Positions 15,997 through 24,770 of a stretch of DNA of 64,000 nt are shown here, in pieces. Source of the DNA: Veillonellaceae bacterium SB90 (lineage in GTDB: Bacteria; Bacillota; Negativicutes; Selenomonadales; Selenomonadaceae); assembly GCA_902364065.1 (NCBI GenBank), contig CABJCJ010000004.1, positions 54,350 through 118,349 on the forward strand, written 5' to 3'. The position numbers and the translations under genes are program-made. Position 1 is the first letter of the stretch, and every line of letters begins with the position of its first letter. The notes under the pieces were generated by a model, which worked only from the letters and a program-made list of their open reading frames with translations, ran no database searches and was not told the origin of the DNA.

Positions 15997-17139
15997 ATGA
16001 TGCGGAAGCGAAAGAAATTTTTAGGAGTATTATTCGCTGCTATTGTGGGGATGACAGTACTCTTGGCAGGCTGTGGTACTTCTGCCGGAGAGCAGGGACA
16101 GGCAGCGAAAGAAAAGACGCTTGACGAGCAGGTCGATGATATCGTTGCTTCGATGTCGCTGACGGAGAAAGTTGGGCAGATGGTCATGATTGGCGTCAAG
16201 GGTACGGACGTCAACGATGACAGCCTCTACATGCTGCATCAGTACCATATGGGCGGCGTCATCCTGTTTGACCGCAACATGGAGTCATCTGAGCAGACGA
16301 AGAAGCTTATTGCCGATCTGCAGGCGCAGGCCGAGCAGAAGGTACCGCTTTTCATCGGCGTCGATGAGGAGGGCGGCGACGTGGTGCGCGGCAAGAGCTT
16401 CCTGACGCCGCCGCCGTCGCAGCGGGAAATCGGCCAGACCGGCGAAGTGACGAAGGCAGAGGATTCGGCAGACAAGACGGCCGTGGCACTCAAGAATCTG
16501 GGCTTCAACGTCAATTTCGCGCCGGTGGCCGATGTCGACAGCGATGCGCGCTCCTTCGGTCCTGACGGCGAGCAGACGACCAAGTTCGTGCAGGCGGCGT
16601 CCCAGGGCTATGAGAAGAACCGCATGATGTATGCCCTCAAGCATTTTCCGGGCATCGGCCGCGGCACGGTGGACTCGCATCAGGACATTTCCACGATCGC
16701 GGCTTCGAAGGAGGAGCTCGAGAAGCGTGACCTCCTGCCGTTCAAGGCCATCATCGATGAACGCCAGCCCGAGGATTATTTCATCCTCGTCTCGCATCTG
16801 CGCTATCCGGCCTACGATGCCGAGAATCCGGCCAGCCTTTCGAAGGCCATCCAGACGGATCTTCTGCGCGGCGAGCTCGGCTACCGCGGCCTCATCATCA
16901 CGGATGACACGGAGATGGGGGCGCTCGCGAAGCATTACAGCTTCCGTGAACTCGGCGTGCGTGCCGTGACAGCCGGTGCCGATGTCGTCATGGTCTGCCA
17001 CGAGTACGAGCATGAGACGGATGTTTACCTCGGCCTGCTGGATGCCGTGAAGGACGGCACGATTTCGGAAGACCGCATCAATGAATCGGTGCGTCGCATC
17101 GTCAAGGCCAAGCTGCTGCACGCGAAGACAGAGGCATAA
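15997..17139 (+). CDS. Glycoside hydrolase family 3 lipoprotein (beta-N-acetylhexosaminidase/NagZ-like)
   Basis: A 380-residue GH3 enzyme with a lipoprotein signal ending VLLAGC, so it is membrane-anchored on the outside rather than cytoplasmic like E. coli NagZ. The family motif KHFPGIGRGTVDSH (about residue 213) keeps the Asp-His pair used as acid/base in NagZ enzymes, although the usual FPGHG is FPGIG here. The nucleophile Asp lies in LIITDDTEMGAL (about 307). A role in cutting GlcNAc-anhydroMurNAc linkages of peptidoglycan is likely by homology. ATG 15997 is chosen over GTG 15988 because of GAGG 9 bases upstream. Confidence 0.88.
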   Translation: MMRKRKKFLGVLFAAIVGMTVLLAGCGTSAGEQGQAAKEKTLDEQVDDIVASMSLTEKVGQMVMIGVKGTDVNDDSLYMLHQYHMGGVILFDRNMESSEQTKKLIADLQAQAEQKVPLFIGVDEEGGDVVRGKSFLTPPPSQREIGQTGEVTKAEDSADKTAVALKNLGFNVNFAPVADVDSDARSFGPDGEQTTKFVQAASQGYEKNRMMYALKHFPGIGRGTVDSHQDISTIAASKEELEKRDLLPFKAIIDERQPEDYFILVSHLRYPAYDAENPASLSKAIQTDLLRGELGYRGLIITDDTEMGALAKHYSFRELGVRAVTAGADVVMVCHEYEHETDVYLGLLDAVKDGTISEDRINESVRRIVKAKLLHAKTEA

Positions 17140-17144
17140 ATAAA

Positions 17145-17190
17145 AAAACGGGTGAACTCACAATCGGCAAGTGAGTTCACCCGTTTTGTT
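17145..17190. terminator. Bidirectional terminator, GH3 / mqnA
   Basis: AAAACGGGTGAACTCAC pairs with GTGAGTTCACCCGTTTT around a 9-base loop, with A and T runs outside. It separates convergent genes. Confidence 0.88.
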
Positions 17191-17212
17191 TTGTTGGCTG
17201 AGGCAGCTGGTA

Positions 17213-18052
17213 TCAGCGGCGTACGTGTGCCAAGCGGATCTCCGGCACATGGTCGATGAGGTTCATCTCGTGTGCGAGCCGGTAGAAGGTCTTGAGCCCG
17301 TCGAGATACTCGTCGGTCAGTTCCCAGCGGATCGTGGGACCGAGATAATGATCGAGCTGTTCGTAGGTAAACGGCTTATGCGGCAGTACGGCTTCGATGG
17401 CCTCTTTTTTATGGGTCAGGCCCGTGGCGAAGGCATGGTGGATGCGGTCGTAAACGAGCTGCAGGAGTTCGGGGGATTCTTCGGCGAATTTCCTGCTGGC
17501 CACCCAGAGCGCATAGACCATTTTCTTGCCCGTGAGCTTCTTCCACTCACGGCCCAGGTCGTAGTAGTAATAGCCAGGCTGCTGGTGGTAGTAGAGCCAG
17601 AGCGCATCGTCGCCGATGAGCAGCGAGCCCGTCGCGTCCTCGGGAATCGGGTCCTCAGGGGTGATGTGGCGCACATAATAATTGGGGATGGCACCGTACC
17701 CGAGGCGCAGGATGATCTTGAGCAGACAGTGCGACGTGGCGGATTTGGCCGTGAGGATGAGCTTGTCATCCTGGAGTTCTTCAATCGGCTTGCGTGAAAC
17801 CAGAAGGATGCTTTCGACGTCGCCATCCGTCGAGACGCAGACATCCGGCAGTACGACGAGCTCCTCGCTCTGACGGGCGTAGACGATGGACGAGACATTG
17901 CTGACATCGAGGCGGTGATTGATGATGTCGTTATTGAGCACGGCGGGCACGCCACGCGTGATCGCAAGTTCCCGGTCCGCGCCGTGTGCGTAGCTCCAGG
18001 AAAGCGGCAGTACATTCAGGAAATTGATGTGTCCGACTCTTGGGTAAGGCAT
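17213..18052 (-). CDS. mqnA: Menaquinone biosynthesis protein, chorismate dehydratase type
   Basis: A 279-residue protein of the MqnA/MqnD (periplasmic-binding-protein-like) family. It opens RVGHINFLNVLPLSW, matching the start of chorismate dehydratase MqnA, which forms 3-enolpyruvylbenzoate in the futalosine route to menaquinone. The lobe motifs VSNVSSIVYARQSEELVVLP and LLIGDDALWL also fit. No signal peptide, so cytoplasmic. ATG 18052 has AAAGGGG upstream; in-frame ATGs further upstream lie across its probable promoter. No other mqn gene lies nearby, which is common. MqnD is the main alternative, but the N-terminal motif favours MqnA. Confidence 0.85.
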   Translation of the reverse strand: MPYPRVGHINFLNVLPLSWSYAHGADRELAITRGVPAVLNNDIINHRLDVSNVSSIVYARQSEELVVLPDVCVSTDGDVESILLVSRKPIEELQDDKLILTAKSATSHCLLKIILRLGYGAIPNYYVRHITPEDPIPEDATGSLLIGDDALWLYYHQQPGYYYYDLGREWKKLTGKKMVYALWVASRKFAEESPELLQLVYDRIHHAFATGLTHKKEAIEAVLPHKPFTYEQLDHYLGPTIRWELTDEYLDGLKTFYRLAHEMNLIDHVPEIRLAHVRR

Positions 18053-18148
18053 GAAAGGTCCCCTTTCTTGTTTCGATGCTAGTGTTTCCATTATACACGT
18101 TAAGCGTCGCAAAATACATGACATTTCTTTATGTATACCGTATTTCTG

Positions 18149-18205
18149 TTGAACATGGTGTTCCAATATGCTACAATGGGCATGTATGATAATTGATTAA
18201 ATCAA
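18149..18205 (+). promoter_or_regulatory. Promoter and palindromic operator of the marR-efflux operon
   Basis: -35 TTGAAC at 18149-18154, 17-bp spacer, -10 TACAAT at 18172-18177. A 6-1-6 palindrome TTGATT-A-AATCAA at 18193-18205 lies just past the predicted start site, where a MarR dimer would block transcription. Autoregulation by the MarR protein encoded 74 bp downstream is inferred. Confidence 0.7.
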
Positions 18206-18278
18206 CTTAATCGAAGAGAGAGCAATGAAAATCTGCCAGGGGATAGGTGGATGCATGCTTTTGAGGGGAGGAATTATC

Positions 18279-18773
18279 ATGGATGAGTATATCAATATCG
18301 GGCGTTGGTTCTCGGTGTTGCACCGGCGTTCTCAGATTTTTGTCGTTGAGGCCAGCGCCAAACTGAAACTGACGTATTCCGAAAACGTCATGCTGCTGCG
18401 CATCTTCGACCATGAGGGCGCGCGCCAGGATGAGCTGGCGGCGATGCTGTATCTTGACAAGGCCGTCGTGACGCGCACGATGAACATGCTGCAGCAGAAG
18501 GGCCTCATCTACCGTGAACAGGACCCGAACGACAAGCGGGCCAAGCACGTCTATCTGACGGATTATGGCCGTGAGCAGCACACGTACCTGCGCAATATCA
18601 TCCAGCGCTGGGTCGATTACCTCGTGGAGGGCATGGACCCTGCGGAAGTCGATACGATCGTGCGCGGGCTCGACCGCCTCGTGGCGCGGGCCTGCAGCGC
18701 GGATATCCCGCAGCTGGCCAAGGATATACCGGCTGACCATCCGATTGGAGGGAAACATGTTGGGAAAAAATAA
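18279..18773 (+). CDS. MarR family transcriptional regulator
   Basis: A 164-residue winged-helix regulator. The core (about 30-110) carries LKLTYSENVMLLRIFDHEGARQDELAAMLYLDKAVVTRTMNMLQQKGLIYREQDPNDKRAKHVYLT, with the recognition helix near KAVVTRTMNML and the wing at DPNDKRAKHVYLT. ATG 18279 follows GGAGG by 7 bases. It overlaps the adaptor gene by 17 bp, making a marR-adaptor-RND operon. The usual logic is repression of the pump until a toxic ligand binds MarR. The ligand is unknown. Confidence 0.92.
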   Translation: MDEYINIGRWFSVLHRRSQIFVVEASAKLKLTYSENVMLLRIFDHEGARQDELAAMLYLDKAVVTRTMNMLQQKGLIYREQDPNDKRAKHVYLTDYGREQHTYLRNIIQRWVDYLVEGMDPAEVDTIVRGLDRLVARACSADIPQLAKDIPADHPIGGKHVGKK

Positions 18774-19839
18774 GGGAATCATCCTGCTGCTCCTGCTGGC
18801 CATGGCCTGCGCACTGCTGACGGGCTGCGGCAAAGACGCCAAGCAAGCGGACAAGGCGCCGCTCGTCAAGACCCAGCAGGCCGGCAGCGGCACGGAAAAC
18901 AATCAGGACACGTACTCAGGTACCGTGCGCGGCCGCTATGAGACAAACCTTTCCTTCCAGGTCGGCGGGCAGATTCTCGCGCGCAATGTCCAGGCGGGCA
19001 GCCGGGTCAGCGCCGGCGATGTACTCATGGTCATCAATGCCAAGGATGTTGTGCAGAAGGCCAATGAGGGCGATGCGCAGGTATCGCAGGCCCGCGCACA
19101 GCTCGATCTGGCTCAGCGTAATTTAGCCCGCTACAGCGAACTCTATCAGGAAGACGCCGTCGCGGCGTCCGTGCTCGACCAGTATCAGGCCAATTACGAT
19201 GCGGCGTTTGCCACGTATCAGCAGGCTCTCGCGGCCGCTGCCCAAGGGCATAACGCCGTGGGCTATACGAATCTGACGGCCGGCGCGGATGGCGTCATCT
19301 CCCAGGTTACGGCGGAGGAAGGCCAGGTGGTCGCCGCCGGACAGACTGTCATGACGCTCGTGCAGACCGGCGAGCTCGAGATTGAGATCAACGTGCCGGA
19401 AAACCGCATTCAGGGCATCCAGACAGGCATGCCGGCCACGGTTTCCTTCTGGGCGCTCTCCACGACGGCTGACGGCGTGATCCGCGAAATCTCGCCGATG
19501 GCGGACAGTGCTTCCCGCACGTACAAGGTGCGCGTCTCCGTGCCGCAGCCGCCTGAAGGCATGCAGCTCGGCATGACGGCAAGCGTGACCCTGGCGGATG
19601 CCGGTGCGCCGGCACCGGGGGCCGTGCTGCCGCTTTCCGCCATCTACCAGACGGGCGATACGCCGCAGGTCTGGGTCGTCACGGATGACGACACGGTCGA
19701 GCTCAAATCCGTCGAGGTCGAGGATTTCGGCGATAATACCGTGCTCGTCCACAGCCTGCAGCCGACGGATCTCGTGGTCACGGCCGGCGTGCACAAGCTG
19801 CGTGAGGGCCAGGCCGTGCGGACGGAGGCGGGACAATGA
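18757..19839 (+). CDS. RND efflux periplasmic adaptor lipoprotein
   Basis: A 360-residue membrane-fusion protein. The N-terminus is a lipoprotein signal ending ALLTGC. Next come a biotinyl-lipoyl half (YSGTVRGRYETNLSFQVGGQI), a short alpha-hairpin (about 90-145, QLDLAQRNLARYSELYQEDAVAAS), the second lipoyl half (GVISQVTAEEGQVV) and beta-barrel/membrane-proximal domains. It would bridge the RND pump to an outer-membrane channel. ATG 18757 sits 5 bases after GGAGG inside the end of marR, so translation is coupled. No TolC-like gene follows, so the outer channel must be encoded elsewhere. Confidence 0.92.
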   Translation: MLGKNKGIILLLLLAMACALLTGCGKDAKQADKAPLVKTQQAGSGTENNQDTYSGTVRGRYETNLSFQVGGQILARNVQAGSRVSAGDVLMVINAKDVVQKANEGDAQVSQARAQLDLAQRNLARYSELYQEDAVAASVLDQYQANYDAAFATYQQALAAAAQGHNAVGYTNLTAGADGVISQVTAEEGQVVAAGQTVMTLVQTGELEIEINVPENRIQGIQTGMPATVSFWALSTTADGVIREISPMADSASRTYKVRVSVPQPPEGMQLGMTASVTLADAGAPAPGAVLPLSAIYQTGDTPQVWVVTDDDTVELKSVEVEDFGDNTVLVHSLQPTDLVVTAGVHKLREGQAVRTEAGQ

Positions 19840-22800
19840 GAAATCTGACAGAAGTCTCCCTGAAGAACAAGGTCCTCGTCTGGTATTTCATCATCGTGAC
19901 AGCCATTGGCGGCATCTTTGCCTACAATGAACTCGGCCGCATGGAGGACCCGCAGTTCACGATCCGCCAGATGGTCATCTCGGCGGTCTGGCCGGGTGCG
20001 ACGGCCCAGGAGATGCAGGACCAGGTCACGGACAAGCTCGAGAAACGCCTGCAGGATACGCAGGGCCTCGACTACATCAAGAGCGAGACGCGCGACGGGC
20101 AGACCGTCATCTACATTTCCCTCGATGAGACGCTGCCGAAGGCCAAGATCCGGGATACCTGGAAGGATGTGCGCAACCTCTGCGAGGACATCAAGAAGGA
20201 TTTGCCGGAAGGCGTCTACGGTCCGTATTACAATGACCGCTTCGACGATGTCTACGGCTCCATCTACGCCGTGACCGGCGACGGGTATTCGTATGAGGAG
20301 ATGCGCCAGCAGGCGGAAAAGACGCGGCGGCTGCTCCTCAATGTCGACAGCGTCCAGAAGGTCGAGCTCATCGGCGTGCAGGCAGAGAAGGTCTATGTGG
20401 AGATGGACCGCGCGAAGCTCGCGGAGCTCGGCATCAGCCCGCAGGTCATCGCCGATGCGCTTTCCTCGCAGAATGCCATGACGCCGGCCGGTGAGGTCGA
20501 GACGGATACCGACAATGTCTACATCCGTGTGACGGGGCAGTTCGACGATGTTGAGGCCATCCGCCAGATGCCGGTGAATGCGGGCGGCAAGATCCTGCGG
20601 CTCGGCGATATTGCCAAGGTGGAGCGGCGCTACGAGGAGCCGGCGGAGCCGAAGATGTTCTACAACGGTGAGCCGGCCATCGGCATCGCCGTTTCGATGG
20701 AAAACGGCGGCAATATCCTGAAGCTCGGACAGGATCTCAAATCCCTGATCGGCACGATCCAGCAGGACCTGCCGGTCGGCCTTGAGATCCACCAGGTATC
20801 GGATCAGCCGAGCGTCGTCGATGAATCCATCCACGATTTCGTCAAGACGCTGGTTGAGGCCATCGTCATCGTGCTGGCCGTGAGCTTCCTGTCCCTCGGC
20901 TTCCGCACGGGCCTCGTCGTGGCCGGCTGCATCCCGCTCGTGCTCTGCGGTGTTTTTGTCGTCATGTATGCTGCGGGCATTGACCTCCACAAGGTTTCGC
21001 TGGGCTCCCTGATCATCGCGCTGGGCCTCCTGGTCGACGATGCGATCATCGCCGTCGAGATGATGAGCGTCAAGCTGGAGATGGGACTCAACCGCTTCGA
21101 TGCGGCCTGCTACGCCTTCCGGGCGACGGCCAAGCCGATGCTGACCGGCACGCTCATCACGTGCTGCGGCTTCATCCCCGTGGCCTTTGCCGACGGCATG
21201 GCGAGTGAGTTCTGCAGCGCGCTCTTCCCCGTCATCGGGACGGCTCTGCTGCTCTCCTGGATTGTATCGGTCATGGTGGCACCGCTTTACGGCTACTATC
21301 TGATTCGCGTGGACGTCAAGAAGGATGCGGAAGGCAGGATCGATTCGTATCAGAGCCGGTTCTATACCTGGTTCCGCGAGATCCTCACTTGGTTCATGAC
21401 GCACCGCAAGCTCGTGCTCGTCACGACGGCCTGCGTCTTTGCCGTTTCCGTGTTCATGATGAAATTCATCAAGCAGGAATTCTTCCCGCCGTCGCTGCGC
21501 CCGGAAATCCTCGTGGAGCTGCAGCTGCCGAATGGCTCTTCAATGGCGGCTTCGCAGGAAGTCTGCGACCGCATGTCGGCGTTCCTGCAGGAGCACAGCG
21601 ATAAGCTGGAAAATTACTCGTATTACGTCGGCCAGTATGCGCCGCGCTTCGTGCTGACCGTTGATCCGAAGGCCTCGGCCGACAACTGTTCGCAGTTCGT
21701 CATCGTGGCCAAGGATACCGAGGCGCGTGAAGCGCTCAAACAGGAGCTCGAGAATGCTCTGCAGAATGAGTTCTCGGATGTGCGCGGCAACATCCAGTAC
21801 ATCCAGACGGGGCCACCGGCCGACCATCCGCTGATGCTGCGGGCCACGGGCTACACCGTGGAGCAGGCCAAGGAGATCGCGGCGGATGTCGCGGACATCG
21901 TGGCCAAGGATCCGAACAACTACAACATCGGCATGGACTGGGGCGAGAAGAGCAAGGTCCTGCACCTGGAACTCGATCAGGACAAGCTGCGCTCGCTGGG
22001 CATCTCGTCTGAGGGTGTCGCCAAGACCATCTACACGGAGGTCACGGGAGCCAAGGCTGCTGAGTTCTACACGGGCGACCGCACGATCGACATCGACCTG
22101 CGCCTCGCGGCTGTCGACCGCAGCAACCTCGCCGAACTCAAGGACCTGCCCGTCTATCTCGGCCAGGCCGGCTATGTGCCGCTCGGGCAGATCGCCAAGA
22201 TTTCCTACGATGCGGAGGAAGGGCTCATCAAGCGCCGCAACCTCATGCCGACTGTGACGGTTTACGCCGATGTCCATGAGGGCACGGCCAACGACGCGAC
22301 GAAGAAGGCGTACGACGCCACGGAAACGCTGCGCCAGGATCTGCCGCTCGGCTGCTCCATCGAGGAGGCCGGTTCCCTTGAGGACAGCAACAACTCGATG
22401 AAGTACCTCGTCAAGCCCATCCCGGTCATGATCTTCCTCATCATGACGCTTTTGATGTTCCAGCTCAGGAATGCCAGGGACATGGTGCTGACCCTCCTGA
22501 CGGCACCGCTTGGCATCATCGGCGTGACGGCGGGCATGCTGCTGCTCGACAAAGCCATGGGCTTCGTCGCCATCCTCGGCGTCCTGGCACTGTCGGGCAT
22601 GATCATCCGCAACTCCGTCATCCTCATCGACCAGATTCAGAAACATCTGGCCGACGGCGAATCGCCCTGGGATGCCGTCGTCGACTCGGCCGTCCTGCGC
22701 TTCCGGCCTATCATGCTGACGGCTGCGGCCGCTATCCTCGGCATGATGCCGCTGATGGCCAGCACGTTCTGGGGCCCGATGGCCGTCGCCATCGCTAGCG

Positions 22801-22886
22801 GCCTGCTCGTCGCGACCGTGCTGACTCTGCTCGTGCTGCCGACCATGTACGTGGCCATGTACAAGATCCATCAGGACAGTGACTGA
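19836..22886 (+). CDS. RND multidrug efflux permease (HAE-type)
   Basis: A 1016-residue inner-membrane proton antiporter, near the usual 1020-1050. Two repeats each consist of one TM helix, a large periplasmic porter domain and five or more TM helices. The TM4 motif GLLVDDAIIAVE (about residues 395-406) holds the two Asp of the proton relay. The first periplasmic segment AVWPGATAQEMQDQVTDKLEKRL is typical of the family. Its ATG overlaps the adaptor stop codon (ATGA), showing translational coupling. It probably exports drugs or toxic hydrophobic compounds together with the adaptor. Substrate range cannot be read from the sequence. Confidence 0.95.
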   Translation: MRNLTEVSLKNKVLVWYFIIVTAIGGIFAYNELGRMEDPQFTIRQMVISAVWPGATAQEMQDQVTDKLEKRLQDTQGLDYIKSETRDGQTVIYISLDETLPKAKIRDTWKDVRNLCEDIKKDLPEGVYGPYYNDRFDDVYGSIYAVTGDGYSYEEMRQQAEKTRRLLLNVDSVQKVELIGVQAEKVYVEMDRAKLAELGISPQVIADALSSQNAMTPAGEVETDTDNVYIRVTGQFDDVEAIRQMPVNAGGKILRLGDIAKVERRYEEPAEPKMFYNGEPAIGIAVSMENGGNILKLGQDLKSLIGTIQQDLPVGLEIHQVSDQPSVVDESIHDFVKTLVEAIVIVLAVSFLSLGFRTGLVVAGCIPLVLCGVFVVMYAAGIDLHKVSLGSLIIALGLLVDDAIIAVEMMSVKLEMGLNRFDAACYAFRATAKPMLTGTLITCCGFIPVAFADGMASEFCSALFPVIGTALLLSWIVSVMVAPLYGYYLIRVDVKKDAEGRIDSYQSRFYTWFREILTWFMTHRKLVLVTTACVFAVSVFMMKFIKQEFFPPSLRPEILVELQLPNGSSMAASQEVCDRMSAFLQEHSDKLENYSYYVGQYAPRFVLTVDPKASADNCSQFVIVAKDTEAREALKQELENALQNEFSDVRGNIQYIQTGPPADHPLMLRATGYTVEQAKEIAADVADIVAKDPNNYNIGMDWGEKSKVLHLELDQDKLRSLGISSEGVAKTIYTEVTGAKAAEFYTGDRTIDIDLRLAAVDRSNLAELKDLPVYLGQAGYVPLGQIAKISYDAEEGLIKRRNLMPTVTVYADVHEGTANDATKKAYDATETLRQDLPLGCSIEEAGSLEDSNNSMKYLVKPIPVMIFLIMTLLMFQLRNARDMVLTLLTAPLGIIGVTAGMLLLDKAMGFVAILGVLALSGMIIRNSVILIDQIQKHLADGESPWDAVVDSAVLRFRPIMLTAAAAILGMMPLMASTFWGPMAVAIASGLLVATVLTLLVLPTMYVAMYKIHQDSD

Positions 22887-22893
22887 TACCATC

Positions 22894-22930
22894 AAAAAAC
22901 TCCGCCCGGATTGAGCGGAGTTTTTTGATA
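22894..22930. terminator. Bidirectional terminator, RND operon / hypothetical gene
   Basis: ATCAAAAAACTCCGC pairs with GCGGAGTTTTTTGAT around a 9-base loop; runs of A and T lie within the arms. It sits between convergent genes. Confidence 0.88.
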
Positions 22931-22934
22931 CGGG

Positions 22935-24035
22935 TTATGGCAGATTCGGGATGTTGCGGCTTACGGCCGTATGGCGGATGATGTCATCGACGCGCAGGTC
23001 GGTGGCCAGGGCCTTCTTGTGCAGGCTTTCGGCCTTGGCAAACTCGTCGGGGTTGTCATCGGAGATGCCCTGCAGGAAGTGCTGCCAGGCTTCAATCGTG
23101 ATCGCGGTGGCCTGCTGGCGCTGCGAAGCGAGGTAGCGGGCTCCTGAGGGGACATCGATGGCGTCGAGCTTCTGCTGGCGCTCCTGCAGGGCCGGGATGA
23201 CCTCCTGCTGCAAAAGGGCCGTGAGACTCTGTTTCTGGGCCGGTGTGAAATTGCCGGGGCCGGCGCTCGCAAGTGCCGTGAAGCGCTGCTTGTATGCTTC
23301 GAATTTTTCGTTATAGGCCGCGACGATATCCTTCGTGCTGTCGATGTACTGGGCGATGTCGTTGTTGTGCAGCGGAGTGACGGCATCGAGGTAGGCGCGG
23401 TAATTCTTGATGTAGGTGACCTGCCAATGGCCATCGGCCGCCTGCTCCATCGCGAGCTCCAGCGTGAACTCCGTCTGGGTGTCCTCGTCCCTTACGGTCA
23501 TCTCCGCCGTGGCTGTCGTGCCGTCGCGCTCGACCTTGCCGAACTGGACAAAGGAGGTATGACGCATCTGCGTGCGTTCGAGGAAGCGCTCGTAGTCAAT
23601 GCCGAGCTGGCGTCCCTTGAGAATATCGGTCCCCTCGGGCATCGTCCAGCTGCCGTCTGCCACGCGGCGCAAGATGGTATCTTCTGTACCGCTCGTGAGC
23701 TGCGGCTTCACCATGATGTAGAATTTCTCATAGGAAGCCTTGGTGGCCGCGGTCAGCGTCGCGTCGTAGGAAAAGAGGTCGGCCGTGAGGTCGTCGTAGG
23801 CGCGCGAGGTCAGGAGATCGAGATTGACGTAATGACGGAACGTATCGGCGTCGTGCTTCTCGATGGAGGCCTGGATTTCCTTCAGGGCGTATGAAGGCGA
23901 GTGGCGCTGGTTGTAAAAATACCAGGCTGTGCCCGCGATGGCGGCAATGATCAGGAGCACGACGAGCCCGAAGACTTGCCGGTTCCGATGGATGCGCCGC
24001 CTGCGTATCGTTTTTTTCCAAGTATAGTCGTCCAT
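22935..24035 (-). CDS. Membrane-anchored protein, DUF2939-like
   Basis: A 366-residue protein of unknown function. The first 22 residues are strongly basic (KKTIRRRRIHRNRQ), followed by one membrane helix (about 22-42), so the bulk is outside the inner membrane. The segment SYALKEIQASIEKHDADTFRHYVNLDLLTSRAYDDL (about 52-87) resembles the DUF2939 pattern, in which a short helical repeat is followed by a lipocalin-like domain. The second half (about 240-300) is predicted helical and Gln-rich. It stands alone with a terminator just after its stop codon. No catalytic motif is visible. Confidence 0.7.
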   Translation of the reverse strand: MDDYTWKKTIRRRRIHRNRQVFGLVVLLIIAAIAGTAWYFYNQRHSPSYALKEIQASIEKHDADTFRHYVNLDLLTSRAYDDLTADLFSYDATLTAATKASYEKFYIMVKPQLTSGTEDTILRRVADGSWTMPEGTDILKGRQLGIDYERFLERTQMRHTSFVQFGKVERDGTTATAEMTVRDEDTQTEFTLELAMEQAADGHWQVTYIKNYRAYLDAVTPLHNNDIAQYIDSTKDIVAAYNEKFEAYKQRFTALASAGPGNFTPAQKQSLTALLQQEVIPALQERQQKLDAIDVPSGARYLASQRQQATAITIEAWQHFLQGISDDNPDEFAKAESLHKKALATDLRVDDIIRHTAVSRNIPNLP

Positions 24036-24231
24036 TCTAGTCCTTCCATTTCGTTTGTACTGCGTGCTGTTATTACCAATTCATTATACTATACTGTCCT
24101 GCCCGCGTCCAAGGGGACTGGGAAAAGGCTTGTGGCACGCAGTCCGGACGATAAATTTCGTCGATTTTGTGCAAGGATTGTGATAAGATTGGATAAAGAA
24201 GAAAATGAGAAGGAAGGGGTTTCGTTTTTTT

Positions 24232-24684
24232 ATGAAATGGGTCAATCACCAGGTGCTGACGGGCGTGATCGTCTATGCCGCGACAGATGATATGCTGCTG
24301 ACGATTTACAGCATGGCGGGGGCTATCCTGCCGGACAAGGTGGAGGGCAATCCGCGTTCCGGCAATTACTGGCGCTGGCGCAGCCGCCACCGCGGCTGGT
24401 CGCACTGGCCCATCCTGTATCTCGGCATCATCGGGCTGATCCTGCACTGGGAGACGCAGCCACTGGCGAATCTTCCCATGACGGATCTTTCACGCATTGG
24501 CATCTTCCTTTGCATCGGCGCCCTGCTGCACATCGCAGAGGATGCGGTCTGCGGCAAGGTGCCGTTTTTGACCCCGTATCAAAAGATTGGCATCCGGCTT
24601 TTCCAGGTGGGATCCGTGGCGGAATACCTCTTCACGATTGCGGCCGTGCTGCTCTGCTACGGACTGCGCACGTACATGGCCTGA
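24232..24684 (+). CDS. YdjM-type metal-dependent membrane hydrolase (DUF457)
   Basis: A 150-residue polytopic membrane protein with about four helices. The motifs HRGWSHWP (about 57-64) and ALLHIAEDAVCGKVPFLTPYQ (about 93-113) are the His/Asp metal-site segments of the DUF457/YdjM family, whose members are predicted metal-dependent membrane hydrolases. I favour ATG 24232 (MKWVNHQVLTG), where the domain begins, with GGAAGGGG about 12 bases upstream; an in-frame ATG 24205 would add nine basic residues. It is flanked by an unrelated hypothetical gene and by fbp. Substrate unknown. Confidence 0.8.
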   Translation: MKWVNHQVLTGVIVYAATDDMLLTIYSMAGAILPDKVEGNPRSGNYWRWRSRHRGWSHWPILYLGIIGLILHWETQPLANLPMTDLSRIGIFLCIGALLHIAEDAVCGKVPFLTPYQKIGIRLFQVGSVAEYLFTIAAVLLCYGLRTYMA

Positions 24685-24770
24685 AAATCCGGATGGAAGA
24701 CTTGGATGAATCAAACAGAAGTGGCACAAGATAGGGTAGAAACTGTTTCTAGCGAATGGAGCGATGCAGC

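Noticed and set aside
19644..21404. Long antisense frame across the adaptor and RND genes
   Set aside because: No start signal or domain; the sense strand encodes clear family members.
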